A stretch of DNA of 64,000 bases from Austropuccinia psidii (lineage: Eukaryota; Basidiomycota; Pucciniomycetes; Pucciniales; Sphaerophragmiaceae): contig JALGQZ010000007.1 in assembly GCA_023105745.1 (NCBI GenBank), forward strand, positions 2,897,592 to 2,961,591, given 5' to 3'. The position numbers and the translations under genes were made by a program. Each line of letters opens with the position of its first letter. Within the stretch, counting starts at the first letter, position 1. The notes under the pieces were generated by a model. The model saw only the letters and a program-made list of their open reading frames with translations, was not told the DNA's origin and made no database searches. Positions 1 through 11,928 of the stretch are shown piece after piece.

Positions 1-2813
1 AAGTTGAAGTCACAACTCCAGTGATCATTACTTGGCATAATGACAAGTCAAGAATGGTTGGTGATTTTAGAGCACTGAATACCTACACTATTCCAGATAG
101 GTATCCAATCCCTAGAATTCATGAGACTTTGACTCAATTATCCAAAGCAAGATTTATTACTTCTATGGATGCTCTTAAAGGCTTCCATCAGAATGTTTTA
201 ACAGCTCATGCTAGGAAATTATTGAGAATAATTGCTCATTGTGGTATTTATGAATATTTGAGGATGCCTTTTGGTATTAAAAATGCACCCTCTCATTATC
301 AGAGAATGATGAATACCATCTTCCCACATGAATTATCAGAGGGATGGTTAATCATTTATATTGATGACATTATCATTTGTTCAGAAACCTGGCAATTACA
401 TTTAGAGAGACTTTCATTAGTACTTAAGAAAATCTTACAAGTGAACATGAAAATTTCTCTTAAAAAGTGTAATTTTGGATTTCATGAGTTAAAAGCTCTA
501 GGACATGTAGTCTCAGGACTGAGCCTTGGTGTTGATAAAAACAAAGTGGCTGCAGTTTTACTGAAACAAATGCCCCAGAACAAAAAAGAAATGATGTCTT
601 TCTTAGGGTTTGCCAGTTATTACAGGCAACACCTTAAAGATTTTGCAATCCATGCCAGATCATTATACAGAATTTGTGATCAACAAACTGTTTTTGAAAT
701 GACTCAGGAGAGAATTCAAGAATATGATAGAATCAAGTATGCCTTAACCAATGCACCATTATTACTGATGCCAGACTGGAAACTTCCTTTCAAGCTGTAT
801 ATTGATGCATGTGGTGATGGTTTAGGAGCTGCTCTTCATCAAGTTCAAATTGTCAATGACAAGCCTTATGAGGGTCCAATTTGTTTTATTTCAAGACAAA
901 TTAAACCTACTGAGGCCAGATATGGAGCTAGCCAAATGGAGTGCCTTTGCCTTGTTTGGGCTCTGGAAAAACTTCATTACTATCTTGATGGTAGTGTGTT
1001 TGAAGTAATTACTGATTGTAATGCAGTAAAATCACTTCTTAACATGAAAACTCCAAACAGACACATGTTAAGATTGCAGATTGCTATACAGGAGTATAGA
1101 GGAAATATGACCATAGTACATAAAGCTGGAAATATTCACAAGAATGCTGATGGCTTGAGTAGATGGGCATTACCCAATACACCTGACAATCCTGCCTATG
1201 TTCCTACAAGTGCAGAACCTCAAATTCCAATTGAAGGAATTAATATCACAGATGTTGGAACAGAATTCTTTGATGAAGTTAGAGAAAGCTATAAGCAAGA
1301 TAAAAATTGCCATATACTTACTTCTCTACTTGACAAAGATTGCAAAGATGCAGCATTGGCTAATTCTCTGGATGATATTTGGAAAACATCTTATGACAAC
1401 GGAAGATTCCATTTATTTGATGGTATATTATACCATAGGTCTAAACACACATGTGTCATGGTCCTATGTAGTAGAATGTTGATTAACACAATACTACTAG
1501 AATGCCATGATAACATTTATTCTGGACATCTGTCTGAAGACAGAACAATGGAAAGAATTAAGACATGTGCCTGGTGGCCATCTTGGAGAAAAGATGTCAT
1601 TGAGTACTGCCACAGTTGTGATAGATGCCAGAAAGCCAATAAAGCTACTGGTAAAAGATTTGGTTTAATGATCCATATTCAAGAACCAAGTACCCCATGG
1701 GAAGTGGTTCACATGGATTGGGTAACTGCCTTACCACCTGGAGGTGATAAAAGTTACAATGCATGTCTTGTTATTGTAGACAGATACAGCAAAACACCAA
1801 TCTTTTTACCATGTCATAAGGATGACACAGCTATGGATACAGCTCTTTTAATTTGGAACAGAGTCATATCCCATACTGGTCTCTTTAAAAACATCATTAG
1901 TGATAGGGACCCAAAATTTACATCAGCCTTATGGACTAATTTACATAAGCTTTTGGGTACAAAATTATAATTCTCAACAGCATACCATCCACAAACAGAT
2001 GGGTTAGCAGAAAGAATGATTCAAACCCTTGAGGACATGATCAGAAGATTTTGTGCTTATGGCCTGGAGTTTAAAGATTCTGACGGCTTTACCCATGATT
2101 GGTGTACTCTTATACCAGCATTAGAATTAGCCTATAAGACCTCCATCCATGCTTCCACAGGCAAGACTCCTGCAATGTTGGAAAAAGGATGGAACCCCAA
2201 ACTTCCAGTTGATACTTTGAAGAAAGATCTAGTTGATATTCATCCAACTACTTCAAGCTTTAAATTGTTGCTTGATAAAGTGAGGCACCATGCAAATCAA
2301 AGCATGAATGATGCCTTTGAATATGCTAAACACAAATGGGATAAAAGTCATAAAACCCCAGAATTCAAAGTAGGGGACTTAATACTAGTTTCAACCTTGA
2401 ACTTTAATAATATCAAAGGTCCAAAGAAATTGAAAGATTCCTTTGCAGGACCATTTATTATCAAAGCCCTTCATGGGACAAATGCAGTACAAGTGGAACT
2501 GTCAGGAGAGTTAGGAAATAAGCATCCAACTTTTCCTGTCAGTCTTGTAAAGCATTACACTTCAAGTGATAAGGAATTATTTCCTTTAAGAAATGAAACA
2601 CCCTTAGAGGTACCCCCACTTGAACCAAGTGAGGAAAAGAAAGTACTGAAGGTCTTAAAAGAAAGAAGACTTAGGGGCAAAAATGAAAGAGAATACTTAT
2701 TCAGGTACAGAAATCCACAACATGAAGATGAGTGGATTGAAGAAAGTAAAATACCTGATTCCCAAAAGTTTCTCAGAAGATTCAGACATGAGAGAAGACC
2801 AATTCCTCAGTAA
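1..2813 (+). pseudogene. Ty3/gypsy pol, 3' part: RT, RNase H, integrase, chromodomain-like end (A-type element)
   Basis: The frame enters from the left edge and encodes the replication and integration enzymes of an LTR retrotransposon. Visible in order are the RT palm (MPFGIKNAP, then YIDDII at about 357-374), RNase H (LYIDAC, catalytic Asp at about 804), the integrase HHCC zinc finger (His pair near 1506-1530, then CHSCDRC near 1610-1630), the integrase core ([17 protein letters not shown]) and a C-terminal chromodomain-like stretch (about 2640-2790) typical of chromoviruses. One in-frame TAA at 1968-1970 lies in the integrase core. The frame resumes at once and stays open to 2813, so this is one polyprotein with a single nonsense codon. 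Gag and protease lie outside the window. The 3' LTR follows 135 bp after the stop. The element is probably recently inactivated. Confidence 0.93.
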
Positions 2814-2874
2814 AAAGTTTGAATTGTGTGCTTTACATACTTGAAAGTATAAGTGAAGAGGTTGGACAGTGGAT

Positions 2875-2903
2875 TATACCCCCCCAAATAACTTGGGGGT
2901 ATA
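2875..2903 (+). other. Hairpin in the 3' untranslated region of the A-type gypsy element
   Basis: TATACCCCC and GGGGGTATA form a perfect 9-bp stem around a short loop, about 60 bp after the pol stop and 45 bp before the LTR. It would be present in element RNA. A role in termination, packaging or stability is only a guess. Confidence 0.5.
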
Positions 2904-2948
2904 CTACAAAGAAAAATTGTGGTACAATTTTTTTTTGGTGGTAGGGAA

Positions 2949-5132
2949 TGTGAGCCTGTGAGGTATGTATAACATACCCATAAGGCCACAAATGATTTTA
3001 CAGACAGTTAATTTTATCTTGAACAGACTTTTTAGTTGAATTTAAAATAAAAAATAACAAAAAATAAGTATAACATTTTTTTGGATAAACAAAGTTATAA
3101 TTATTATGTCATTTTTGGATTCTACACCAAAAATAACATAGGGTACACCCATAGGGTGTTATACCCAAAAACACTTATTTCTTGTGTTATTGGAAGATTT
3201 AAGAATCTCACAGTACTAATGTAGCTTTTTTAACATTTTTTTAAAATTGTTAAATTTAAGCTTAATTAAGCTTAAATTTAAAGTTACATAAGGTTTATGC
3301 AACTTTACCAAAATTTTAGTTAAAATTGAGGTGTTGTGTATATTTACTGAATTGGCTAAGGATTTGCCATACAGAATGTAAATCCTGCGTGAGCTCAATT
3401 TAAAAGGGTTTAAGGCCATAGTATGGCTTTAAATAAATAAAAGGGCAAAATCCACGCAAAAAGGTGGGACAAAGGAAAAAGACCAAATAGAGCTGGGGTT
3501 CCCAACTTTTTGGATCTGCAAGGACTCAATTAAGGTTGTCCACCTGTATTGGAGGATTTTCAACCTTATTTAAACTTTAAGATTAGACTTTGATCCAACC
3601 TTAAGGTTTAAACTGGTTTTATCCCAATTTGGACAGGAATTTCAAGCTGCCAAAGGGTAAATCCCAATATGCAGGCTTGAAATCAAGGTTTTAAGAACTG
3701 TCAGAGCTTAATTAAGCTTAAAAACCTTAAATAAGCTTAAAACTTTAAAGTTTCAAACATTAAAACCTTATCAAAACTTAAGGTTTGGTGTGTATTGCTA
3801 TCTTACGTGGAAAAATAGCAATAACTTCAAAAATTCATTAAAAATCCAATTCTTAATGGATTTGCTTGAAAATTTCACACAACTTAGAATTTAATATTAT
3901 CAATATATAAATTAAATTTTAAGTATCTTTTATAAATAAGTTTCCTGGGTAATTAGCCTGGAAATTTACTCTTTTAATTAAGCTTAAAGAAAATTATGAT
4001 TTCTTTAAAAATTAATTAAAAATTGAGTTTAAAAGATTTCTGCTTGAAACTCTAATTTTAAGTTGTTCATGTGATGAACTTTAATATAAATAAACTTATT
4101 TCATATTAACTTAAAATAATTACACTAAATGAGGATTAAAGTTACTTGGAGTTAAGAATAACACTGGTAACTTTAAATTGGAAGTAAAAATAAGTTGCCT
4201 TAAGTTAAGAACTCTATTTTTAAGCATGGTTTTTCAGTTTTGACCTGAGCACGCCCTCTACATTCATTATGAATCATGAGAGCTGCCCTGAAGACATAAA
4301 AAGAGTCTTTTCATCACTGTTTTTGTCCATCATTCATCATCAATCCAATCATATTAGTAATTTAAACAGGTAAAGTTTTATTAAATATAAAATCTTATTA
4401 TTAAAAGTAATTATTAAGTTATTTTTATTCTTTATTTATTGAAATTAAAGAATTGAAGTCATAGAATTTAGATTATTGTTGTAATCACCAATAATATATT
4501 TTATTATATAAAATTATCATTTTAAATATCTTTTAAAATCCACAAATTCCTCTCAAAAAGCTCTTAAATCATTATTTTTATTATTAAAAGTTGTTTATCT
4601 TTAAATTTATTGATTTTTGACGTGTTTTTAACTTATAATTATTATTTAATATTATAACTGTTGTATTTTGACTTATTATATTAAATAAATCTTATAAGTA
4701 AGTTTTCTCTAGAATTCTATATTTTTTTTTATCTAGTATTAGTTTTTTTATATAGAATTTTTATTCTAAAAGAATTATTTCTGCACAGTGTGTGTTTAAT
4801 TCTTTTTATAAATAATATTTATATTATTTATAAGTGGTTAATATTCATATTTTCCACGTGTAATTGTCTCATTAAGAGCTTTACACTTCTTATTGTTATA
4901 ACTGTCAGTGACTATAACAATAATAGAATAATTATAATTTATTATAATTATTATTTTTTTTATTATTATATTATTATAATAATAATTAAATTTATTTTAT
5001 ATAATTATTTTTAATAATTATATTTAAATTTGTGGTTATAATATTTTATTATATTATATTTTTCTACTTAGGACAGTCATAGTACTCTTGATATTGCTAC
5101 TATTATCAAGAGTTTCATAGACAAACCTTACA
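2949..5132 (+). repeat. 3' LTR of the A-type gypsy element (2184 bp)
   Basis: The repeat starts TGTGAGCC and ends CCTTACA. It lies directly downstream of pol and is preceded by a short purine-rich stretch (GGTAGGGAA). The start matches the starts of the LTRs at 10058, 14407 and 57074. The last 0.7 kb matches 21872-22569, which also ends ACAAACCTTACA. It abuts Copia coding sequence at 5133, so the element inserted into an older Copia element. The target duplication cannot be tested because the 5' LTR is outside the window. The body is very AT-rich and has no convincing gene. Confidence 0.85.
4295..4303 (+). promoter_or_regulatory. Candidate TATA-like promoter element in the A-type LTR
   Basis: CATAAAAAG is followed by a TCATCACTG segment. 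It lies in the 3' half of the LTR, where LTR promoters usually sit. This is a motif-level call only. Confidence 0.3.
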
Positions 5133-5875
5133 AAAGCCACTTCACCGACTCCCTGTTGGATCTTTATGGCTTAAGTCATTGCAAGAGTGTTGCTACTCCA
5201 CTGGAACCAAATGTTCATCTTCAGCCGGCGAATGATGAAGAGGTGGAAAGGTTTCTCAGTCTAGGGGTCAACTATCGAAGCGCAATCGGTAGTATCAACT
5301 ATTTAAGTACCTCCACTCGCCCTGATCTGTCTCACGCGGTGAGCTCACTTTCACAGTTCCTCGAGCGCCCTGGCATTTGTCATTGGAACGGTTTCCTTCA
5401 CGTTCTGGGTTATCTGAAGGGGACTCAAAACGTCGGGTTGGTTTACTCTCAAGGGCTATAGCAATGCCGACTGGGGGAATTGTAGGGCCACTCGTAGGTT
5501 GGTAACAGGCTTTCTTGCACTTTTTTCTGGAAGACTCGCAAGCAACCTTCCGTCTCAATCTCAAACGCTGAAGCTGAGTATAAAGCATTATGTGATCTGG
5601 TTTCAGAACTCCTCTGGCTCAGGCAATGGTCTCGTGAATGTCATCTTCTGCCTCTTAATTCAGCCATTCCGGTTCATGAGGACAATCAGTCCTGCATCAA
5701 CACTGCTAATGGGGACTGCAATCTCAATAACAAAAGGATGAAGCACGTCGACATTCAGCTTCATTTCATCAAGGAGGCTGTTAAGGGCTCAATCATTAAT
5801 CTTATTTATACCCCTACCTCTTTAATGTTGGCCGACTTCTTAACTAAATCTGTTTGTAGGCCGATTCTTTCTTGA
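5133..5875 (+). pseudogene. Ty1/Copia pol remnant: end of RT and RNase H
   Basis: The conceptual protein contains the Copia hallmarks YGLSHCKSVATPL and STRPDLSHAVSSLSQF from the end of RT. RNase H motifs follow: SNADWGNC, EAEYKAL, LLWLRQW, EDNQSCI, KHVDIQLHFI and LADFLTK. The coding signal changes frame near 5455 (after VYSQG) and again near 5525, so at least two frameshifts disable it. Everything 5' of this piece was separated by the A-type gypsy insertion that ends at 5132. The terminal TGA at 5873-5875 is followed by a polypurine tract and the Copia LTR, as expected for the true 3' end of such an element. The base composition is clearly less AT-rich than the flanking gypsy DNA. Confidence 0.9.
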
Positions 5876-5908
5876 TCAATGAACGCCTTGCGGATTGTTG
5901 AGCTAGGA

Positions 5909-5919
5909 GTGAGGGGGGA
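5909..5919 (+). other. Polypurine tract of the Copia element
   Basis: GTGAGGGGGGA lies immediately before the LTR start, the canonical position of the plus-strand primer in an LTR retrotransposon. Confidence 0.65.
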
Positions 5920-6511
5920 TGTTGAAAATCACGATCCAGACCAAGAAAATCGTCAATGTACCACTCCTAGATCAACAAACTCTCAACCGCCACTATTTGA
6001 AAATCAACCAAATAATGATCAGCATGCGCAGATCACTGCGCATGATTGAACATTCTCGAAGATATAAACCCTAATTTAATAACCTGAATCAATTGGATCT
6101 CCAATCACCTCCTCTCTTCTTTCCGATTCATTACTTCTACTCACTCCTTTCTCTCTTGTCTTCTCTTTCTTTATTCCTTTCTCTTTTTCTTCTCACTCTT
6201 TTATTCTCACCTTTCTTCAATCGTCTCTCATTCTCTCCTTTTTCTTTACTCTTGGTTCCTCCATTTATTGATTATTCCTGCTTGATTCAGGTATTGTTGT
6301 TTCTCAAAAACCAATAGATTTTGACCTTCATGCTAACTAATTCTTCACTGTTTAAGCAGATCAATTCCTTTCTGTACCCTACGTTGCTACTGCCTCTTTA
6401 TTATCATAGCTATTTGTAGTCCACCATTTAGGTATAATCCTTTCTTATTAAAACTTGTCTATTGCTACACTCATTAACGCAATGTCATTCATTTAGTTTT
6501 GATCTCTAACA
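5920..6511 (+). repeat. 3' LTR of the Copia element (592 bp)
   Basis: It starts TGTTGAAAATC and ends CTCTAACA, giving short inverted ends (TGTT...AACA). It directly follows the polypurine tract and Copia RNase H. ATATT (6512-6516) is the likely target-site copy on this side; the 5' partner is not in the window. The interior has C/T-rich runs (about 6100-6250); an open frame there is low-complexity and not called a gene. Confidence 0.75.
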
Positions 6512-7464
6512 ATATTTATATTACTGAATAAATCAAATAATATCAATTTTATTATAAAAAATAATATAATAAGAATAAATATATTAATATTTGATAATGA
6601 ATATATTTATGGCACTTTATTATTGCTACAAACAAATAATAAAGGAATGAAAAATTGGTTGTGAATAATAAAAAGCAATTTATAACATAAATATTACCAA
6701 TATTAAAGTGATACTTAAATATGAATTCTATTTATATTAATAAAAGAATTATTAAAGTAATAATAAAGAGAAAATTATTATAAAAGCTGAAAATAACCTA
6801 CTTTTGACACTTGATATAATAATTTCAGATAAATTTATGCCTAGAAATGTTAATAAAACTTATTTAAATTTTATTTACAATGAAAAATAGAAGAAATTAC
6901 AAATTCTCTTTTTTTACATGGAAGTAAAGATTTTTAGAGAGAATTGAACAAAAACAGAAAAATATTGAATGAATCATGTAAATTCTAGTGATAATAATAA
7001 ATATGATCTTTGGTCTTTAATATTATAATAGATTTATATATAAAGAATAAAGATATTACCTTTGATTTATTGTTTTTATTGTTTTTGGAATCCTCTGAGG
7101 GGGAAATAGAGGTAAAAAGAGCTCTATATATTGTAAAATTGTCCCTCCTAGAATACAGAAGTCTTCTAGTAGAAGCTTAATGATGATATCCACTGGAATT
7201 GGTCAGTATTTCAAGGTTTAGTAATGATGAAATCATAATTAAACCCTGTTATCTCATCATTATGCCATTATTTAGAGTTATCACAGTAATTCTAAGTCTT
7301 CTCACATCATAGGCTTGGAAGAAAACTAATATTCATGTATTTTATTATTCTTAATTGTAATAAACTAGTATTAACCACTCTCATCACTTATATGACTGTT
7401 AAACTTAAATTAAGATTACAGTGAGTGATCATAAATGATCAATTTTAAGCTTAAACTTTGATCA
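6512..7464 (-). repeat. Minus-strand gypsy LTR, low-coordinate part, split by an insertion
   Basis: From about 6530 the sequence aligns by eye with 19690-20690, including the shared stretches TTTATTATTGCTAC and AACTTAAATTAAG. It continues at 9109 after a 1644-bp insertion. On the minus strand the whole LTR starts near 10018 (TGTGGGCC) and ends near here. The exact low-coordinate boundary and its target duplication could not be fixed. No gene is seen. Confidence 0.65.
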
Positions 7465-9108
7465 TGTCACAGGGGCTCTTATGGAAGCAAGAGTGGCCTG
7501 GCACTCAGGAATCAAGAACTCACTTGGAGGGCTCCAAAGGATATAAGAAATAATAAAGATTTTATTTCTTTAAAGAAGAAGAAGGGAAAAGACAAGTATG
7601 CCAAAGATAAAAGAAAAGATAAGAAGCCAAAGGCCAAAGATAATAAAAGAAGCCAAAGGCCAAGAAGCCAACCAAGTGAATCCTCAATTCACTGTTTCAA
7701 CCTGCCAGAAAATGGAATGGAATTAGTAAAGGATATTACCACCAATATCCACTGACAGGCAAGGAAGAAAAGAGAAAAGGTGCTGAATGACTGACTTAAG
7801 ATTATCAGTATTAACTTTAATAAAGTAAAAGAAAATAAAGATAAAACTAAATCCAATATATTAATTAAATGGGGAAAAAGTCCCCAGGTTCTGCAAGGTG
7901 GCCAGTATATGTGAAAAGCTGAAAGACTGATCCTGGAAGGTGATTCACCGGCTGTATTGTCTGAATTGGGTCAATAAAGATCTGGCCATCTTAAAATTTG
8001 AACTGTGTGACTGAATTCCCACAGTGGAATATGAATTGGCCCAATTGGGCCAAGTACATACAGGTTGATTGATTGATGCCTGTATGGTACAATTGAGTTG
8101 TCCAAGGAGTAGTGAAATACTTGATGCCTTGAAAACTGATTGAAATGATGTATAACCTCTGAGAATGGCCCTTGGAATAATCCTGAATGAAATTGCCAAC
8201 CCAAATCCTGCAGGGTTAGGTGGTTGGGATCCTTGAATGGTCTTCTGATTGCCGCCATGGATTGCTAGACTGATGAGTTAAGAAATCCTCCTTCGAGATG
8301 GGTTTTGGATTTCGAGACATTGATTTGGCAAGATGGAATTGGGTCCTGAAAACATCACCATTGAATTGCTGAGCAAAAATGGTGCATAATGGTATATAAT
8401 ACCATATATGCACCACTCCTGCAACCTTGAGTACGGGGTGCATGGAGGAATGGAAGAATTCCCCTTAAGGTGAGGGGAAAGATTGAGCTGAGCTGATCTG
8501 GTGGCCTCTGATGGTTACCAGAGGCCATGGGCTGAAAAATGGTCCATGGTGGTTATTGGCCAAAATTGGGTCCTGAGGTCTTTATGATCATTTTGGGGTT
8601 TGATGGAATTTGGGGCCATGACTGGCTCAGGTGGGCCCAATTGTGGTTTGAGACCCACCTGGCCTTGGGGGCTAATGGACTGCCCCCTTTGGCCAAAAGG
8701 GGCCTAAATCACGTGGCCCACACACCGTAGAAGCCGTAGGGGGCCTAAATGGCCCTAGACCCCCTAATTAAAGGGGGTGACCCTGGAACAATGATGAGGG
8801 CTAGGGGTCCCAGAACCCCCTAGGAGACAGAGAGACCCTCCAGGCGCAAAACAAAGATAGAAGCCTGGGGGTTGGGGATATGAGAATTGGCCAAGGAGGC
8901 TAATGATGGCAGGATATGGCCTGAGGCCATAAATGATGATTGGGGCCATAAAAGTCCAGGGAATAGTGATATGGCCAAAGTGCCATAGAGCACCAGAAGG
9001 GTCCAAATTGGCCATGAAGATATGGTGTGGCCAATTGGCCCCAACCTGGTCCCATGTTGGAATTTCCGCAACACCAATGGAGGAGGGTCATTCTTCATGG
9101 TTGTGACA
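7465..9108. repeat. 1644-bp solo LTR-like insertion with 5-bp target duplication GATCA
   Basis: The insert starts TGTCACAGGGG and ends TTGTGACA, so its ends are inverted TGTCACA/TGTGACA with TG...CA termini. GATCA occurs on both sides (7460-7464 and 9109-9113). Comparison with the uninterrupted relative near 20683 shows the insert is absent there. TG...CA ends, a 5-bp duplication and lack of coding sequence fit a solo LTR. It has an A/G-rich block (about 7550-7680) and a G/C-rich block (about 8540-9070). Short open frames in the latter have no recognisable domain. Orientation is undetermined. Confidence 0.75.
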
Positions 9109-10018
9109 GATCATTAATAACTTTTGAGTTATGCACACTATAGTGATTCAAAGAGAAAATTCTGATATTTTGGAATTTCATTAATGAAATTAAAAGAGAA
9201 TTTTATTACATCATCAAAACTTTATTTTTGATGATTTTTCTTGTAACACATCTTTTCTGTCAAAATTAACTATTTGAAACTTCAAACCATGATTTCAAGG
9301 GGTTATACCTTAAATATAATGACAAGTATTACATAATTCTTCATTTATGAACTAGTAGAATCTGAATATCTACTTTGTTTTAAGTTTGGACGACTTTCAC
9401 AACAAAGTGGTCAACATCTATAAGAATTCTTCTCAATAAATGCCTAGAAGTTATAACCTTGTTTTTAATTTGTAAAATAGAGCTGAATGTCTTATTCATA
9501 AAGTACTTATGTGGTAACCTCATTTTTTCTTAAACTCTCTATCATGTACATTTCAAGAGATATGAGCTAAAAACCATGAATATATGTGCTGATGATAAAA
9601 GTCCATATATTAAGCTTATTTTCTTAATTATTGACTTTACAGATATTAAATACAAAATTGAATGTTTAATTTTGATTGGGAATCCAATGGTTCAGTTTTT
9701 TTCACATGTTTCTGCATTGGTTTCTGAGATGAACAACAATTTATGCATTTTTATGGCATTTTTGCTTACTACTCAGTAAGTATTATCTTTACAGATACAA
9801 AATCAAAATTTATATGTGTATTTTACAATGGGGAATCTAATGGTGCAATTTGTTTCTCTTTTTTGTTCATTAGATTCTGAGGTAATCAAGAATTTATGCC
9901 TATTTATGGCAATTTTCCACATTTTAAGATAATATTTTTAATTCTTATTATTCAAATAATTATTGAGAAGTTATTTTGTGATCTTTTTGGATATGTGGTC
10001 ATATTTCAAAGGCCCACA
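9109..10018 (-). repeat. Minus-strand gypsy LTR, high-coordinate part
   Basis: This continues the split LTR and aligns by eye with about 20685-21622. Shared words include TGATGATTTTTCTTGTAAC, ACTTTCACAACAAAGTGG and TATGTGGTCATAT. On the minus strand it begins TGTGGGCCTTTGAAATATG, the same terminal pattern as the other gypsy LTRs here. The open frame at 9576-9779 is an AT-rich chance frame. The next 39 bp (10019-10057) are an unidentified spacer. Confidence 0.7.
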
Positions 10019-10889
10019 TCACCTAAAAACACAAAATATTTTACTGCAATCTGGTATTGTGAGCCTTAGAGGTATTTTCATATACCCAAAAGACCACAAA
10101 TAACAAAATAAGAAATAAATATAAATAAGATAAATTTATTTAAATTATCAAAATAAAAATTAAAGTAGAAATACAAACTTATATACAAAAAAAAATTTAC
10201 TTATAATTCAAAATAAAAATTACATTAAATTTTAAAAATTGTGAAATTGCATTTTTACTTGAAAAAATTGAGTAAAAATGAATTTTTAATTAAATTAATG
10301 AAATTAAAATATTTTTGGTAAAAAGTTACATAAAATATATTTTAGCTTTTTATCCAATAAATAAACTTCAGAAAATTATTTCAGCATTGGATTCCTCATA
10401 AAAAATAAAGTGGGGTCACCTCTGGGTAAAATTTCTGTAACTCAACTCTAAATAAGCTTGAATTAAGTTTTTAGTATTTTCTGTAGAAAATTTGAAAATT
10501 CTCAAAGCCTTAATTTAATTAAAACCACATGTGGTGTTAACCATCAATTGTTGTGTTAAAATTGAGGTGTTGTGTGTAGTTTAGAATTTATGAGGCATTG
10601 AAGTATTTTCAATTGAAATGTCAAAATGTGCACGTGTATTACATAAGTGAACTGCAATTTACATATGAGGTATCAATTATTCCAGTTGTGTACCGTAAAA
10701 CTGAATTGAATTGTATGTGTAAATTACAAGTGTATTACATTATGAGGAATTAAAGAAAAAATAAATTGGAAAGATTAATTCTGGGGGGGAGAGGTACTCT
10801 AGCTGCAAAGGGGAGCCAGACCCCCAAATTCCTTGCTGACAGGCGTGGGATGTCAAAATACATGCAAATTCTCATCACTTTTGGCCTGG

Positions 10890-10918
10890 AATTGAGTCAC
10901 AGGGTCTGTGACTCAATT
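10890..10918 (+). promoter_or_regulatory. Perfect inverted repeat in the B-type LTR with paired TGAGTCA/TGACTCA boxes
   Basis: Arms AATTGAGTCACAG and CTGTGACTCAATT flank a 3-bp spacer. Each arm contains a consensus AP-1/Gcn4-type bZIP site. The related LTRs near 15246 and 57910 have degenerate versions (TGAGTTA, GGACTCA). The symmetry is seen directly; bZIP binding is inference. Confidence 0.45.
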
Positions 10919-11256
10919 GATGATGAGGTTTCAATACCAACCAGGAAAGTTTTAACTGTTGCCAAGAGGGTAAAACTACCCTTAAGTTAAAACAATCTTA
11001 GTAAAAACGGTTTTAACTGGTTTCTATGTCTCTTACACACTTTCTGAGGTGTTTTGAAGGCTCTAGACTACCTATTACTATAGTAATGGCTGATTCAAGG
11101 GTCTAAAATAGCTAAAAATAGCAAAAAATGGCTAAAACCAGCCTTTTTTGGTCTAAACCAGGGTTCAATAATGCCATAATTGGCTTTTATGTTTTCAGAG
11201 TGTTTTCCATGACTGAAAAGAGTAAAATTTACTTTTGGAGTAAGAAAATTGATGGC

Positions 11257-11264
11257 TATAAAAG
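11257..11264 (+). promoter_or_regulatory. TATA box candidate of the B-type LTR
   Basis: TATAAAAG followed by AATTTCTTCTTTGCCCC is conserved at the same place in the LTRs at 15613 and 58268, making it the likely core promoter. Confidence 0.5.
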
Positions 11265-11928
11265 AATTTCTTCTTTGCCCCGCTTTTTTCTTCATGTTAG
11301 AATCTTTTCCTTGTATAGGTAGTTTAAACACTGCTAAGCCAATCAATAAAAGATTCTAACCACCCTTTTTATATCATTTTGAGCCTTCTAACCACGTAAA
11401 AAAATCATTATAATCATTTTTTGTAACTCTTATAATAATTTTTACCCCTTGAACCAGCCAAAAAGTGAATTAGAGCATCTTTCATCACTGTTAGCTTTGT
11501 CACTTTGTCTCCAAATTCATTCTGGTCACTCTTGGGGGTTTTTTCTCTTTGAATATATTTATATAGACTTTGTTCTCTAATTAGTTGCTTGCAGTTGTTT
11601 TCTCAATAAATTCCAATTGAAATTGACTTGAAGAAATTTCTTTTGTAGCCTTAAATATCTCTTGTAGAGTATTTTTGGATAAATCTTTATTGTTGGTAAA
11701 ACAAAAAATGTTTACAATATTGATGTTTCATACTTATAAAGTTAAAAAAATAAAGTTGGTGTTTTTTCTCTTAAAAATACTATTTCATACTATTTTAAAT
11801 CATTTTTTACCTTATACAAATTTTGCGGAAATTTTCAATCTTTTTCTTATATTGAAAAATTTAAAAACATATAAAAAATACTTATAATTTAAAAAATCCA
11901 CAAAAAAATAACTTCTTTCATATTATAA

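Larger units (their letters stand above)
10058..11830 (+). repeat. 5' LTR of B-type gypsy element, 3' end deleted
   Basis: It begins TGTGAGCCTTAGAGGTA and aligns along its length with the LTRs at 14407 and 57074. Near 11830 (after ACAAATTTTG) it jumps to sequence that in the 57074 element lies about 90 bp further on, past the LTR end and primer-binding site. A deletion therefore removed the LTR terminus and primer site, and this copy could not replicate by itself. The stretch 11831-11928 is AT-rich leader. Confidence 0.8.

Noticed and set aside
8764..9098. Minus-strand proline/glycine-rich open frames
   Set aside because: They lie inside the LTR-like insertion, overlap in several frames and show no domain.
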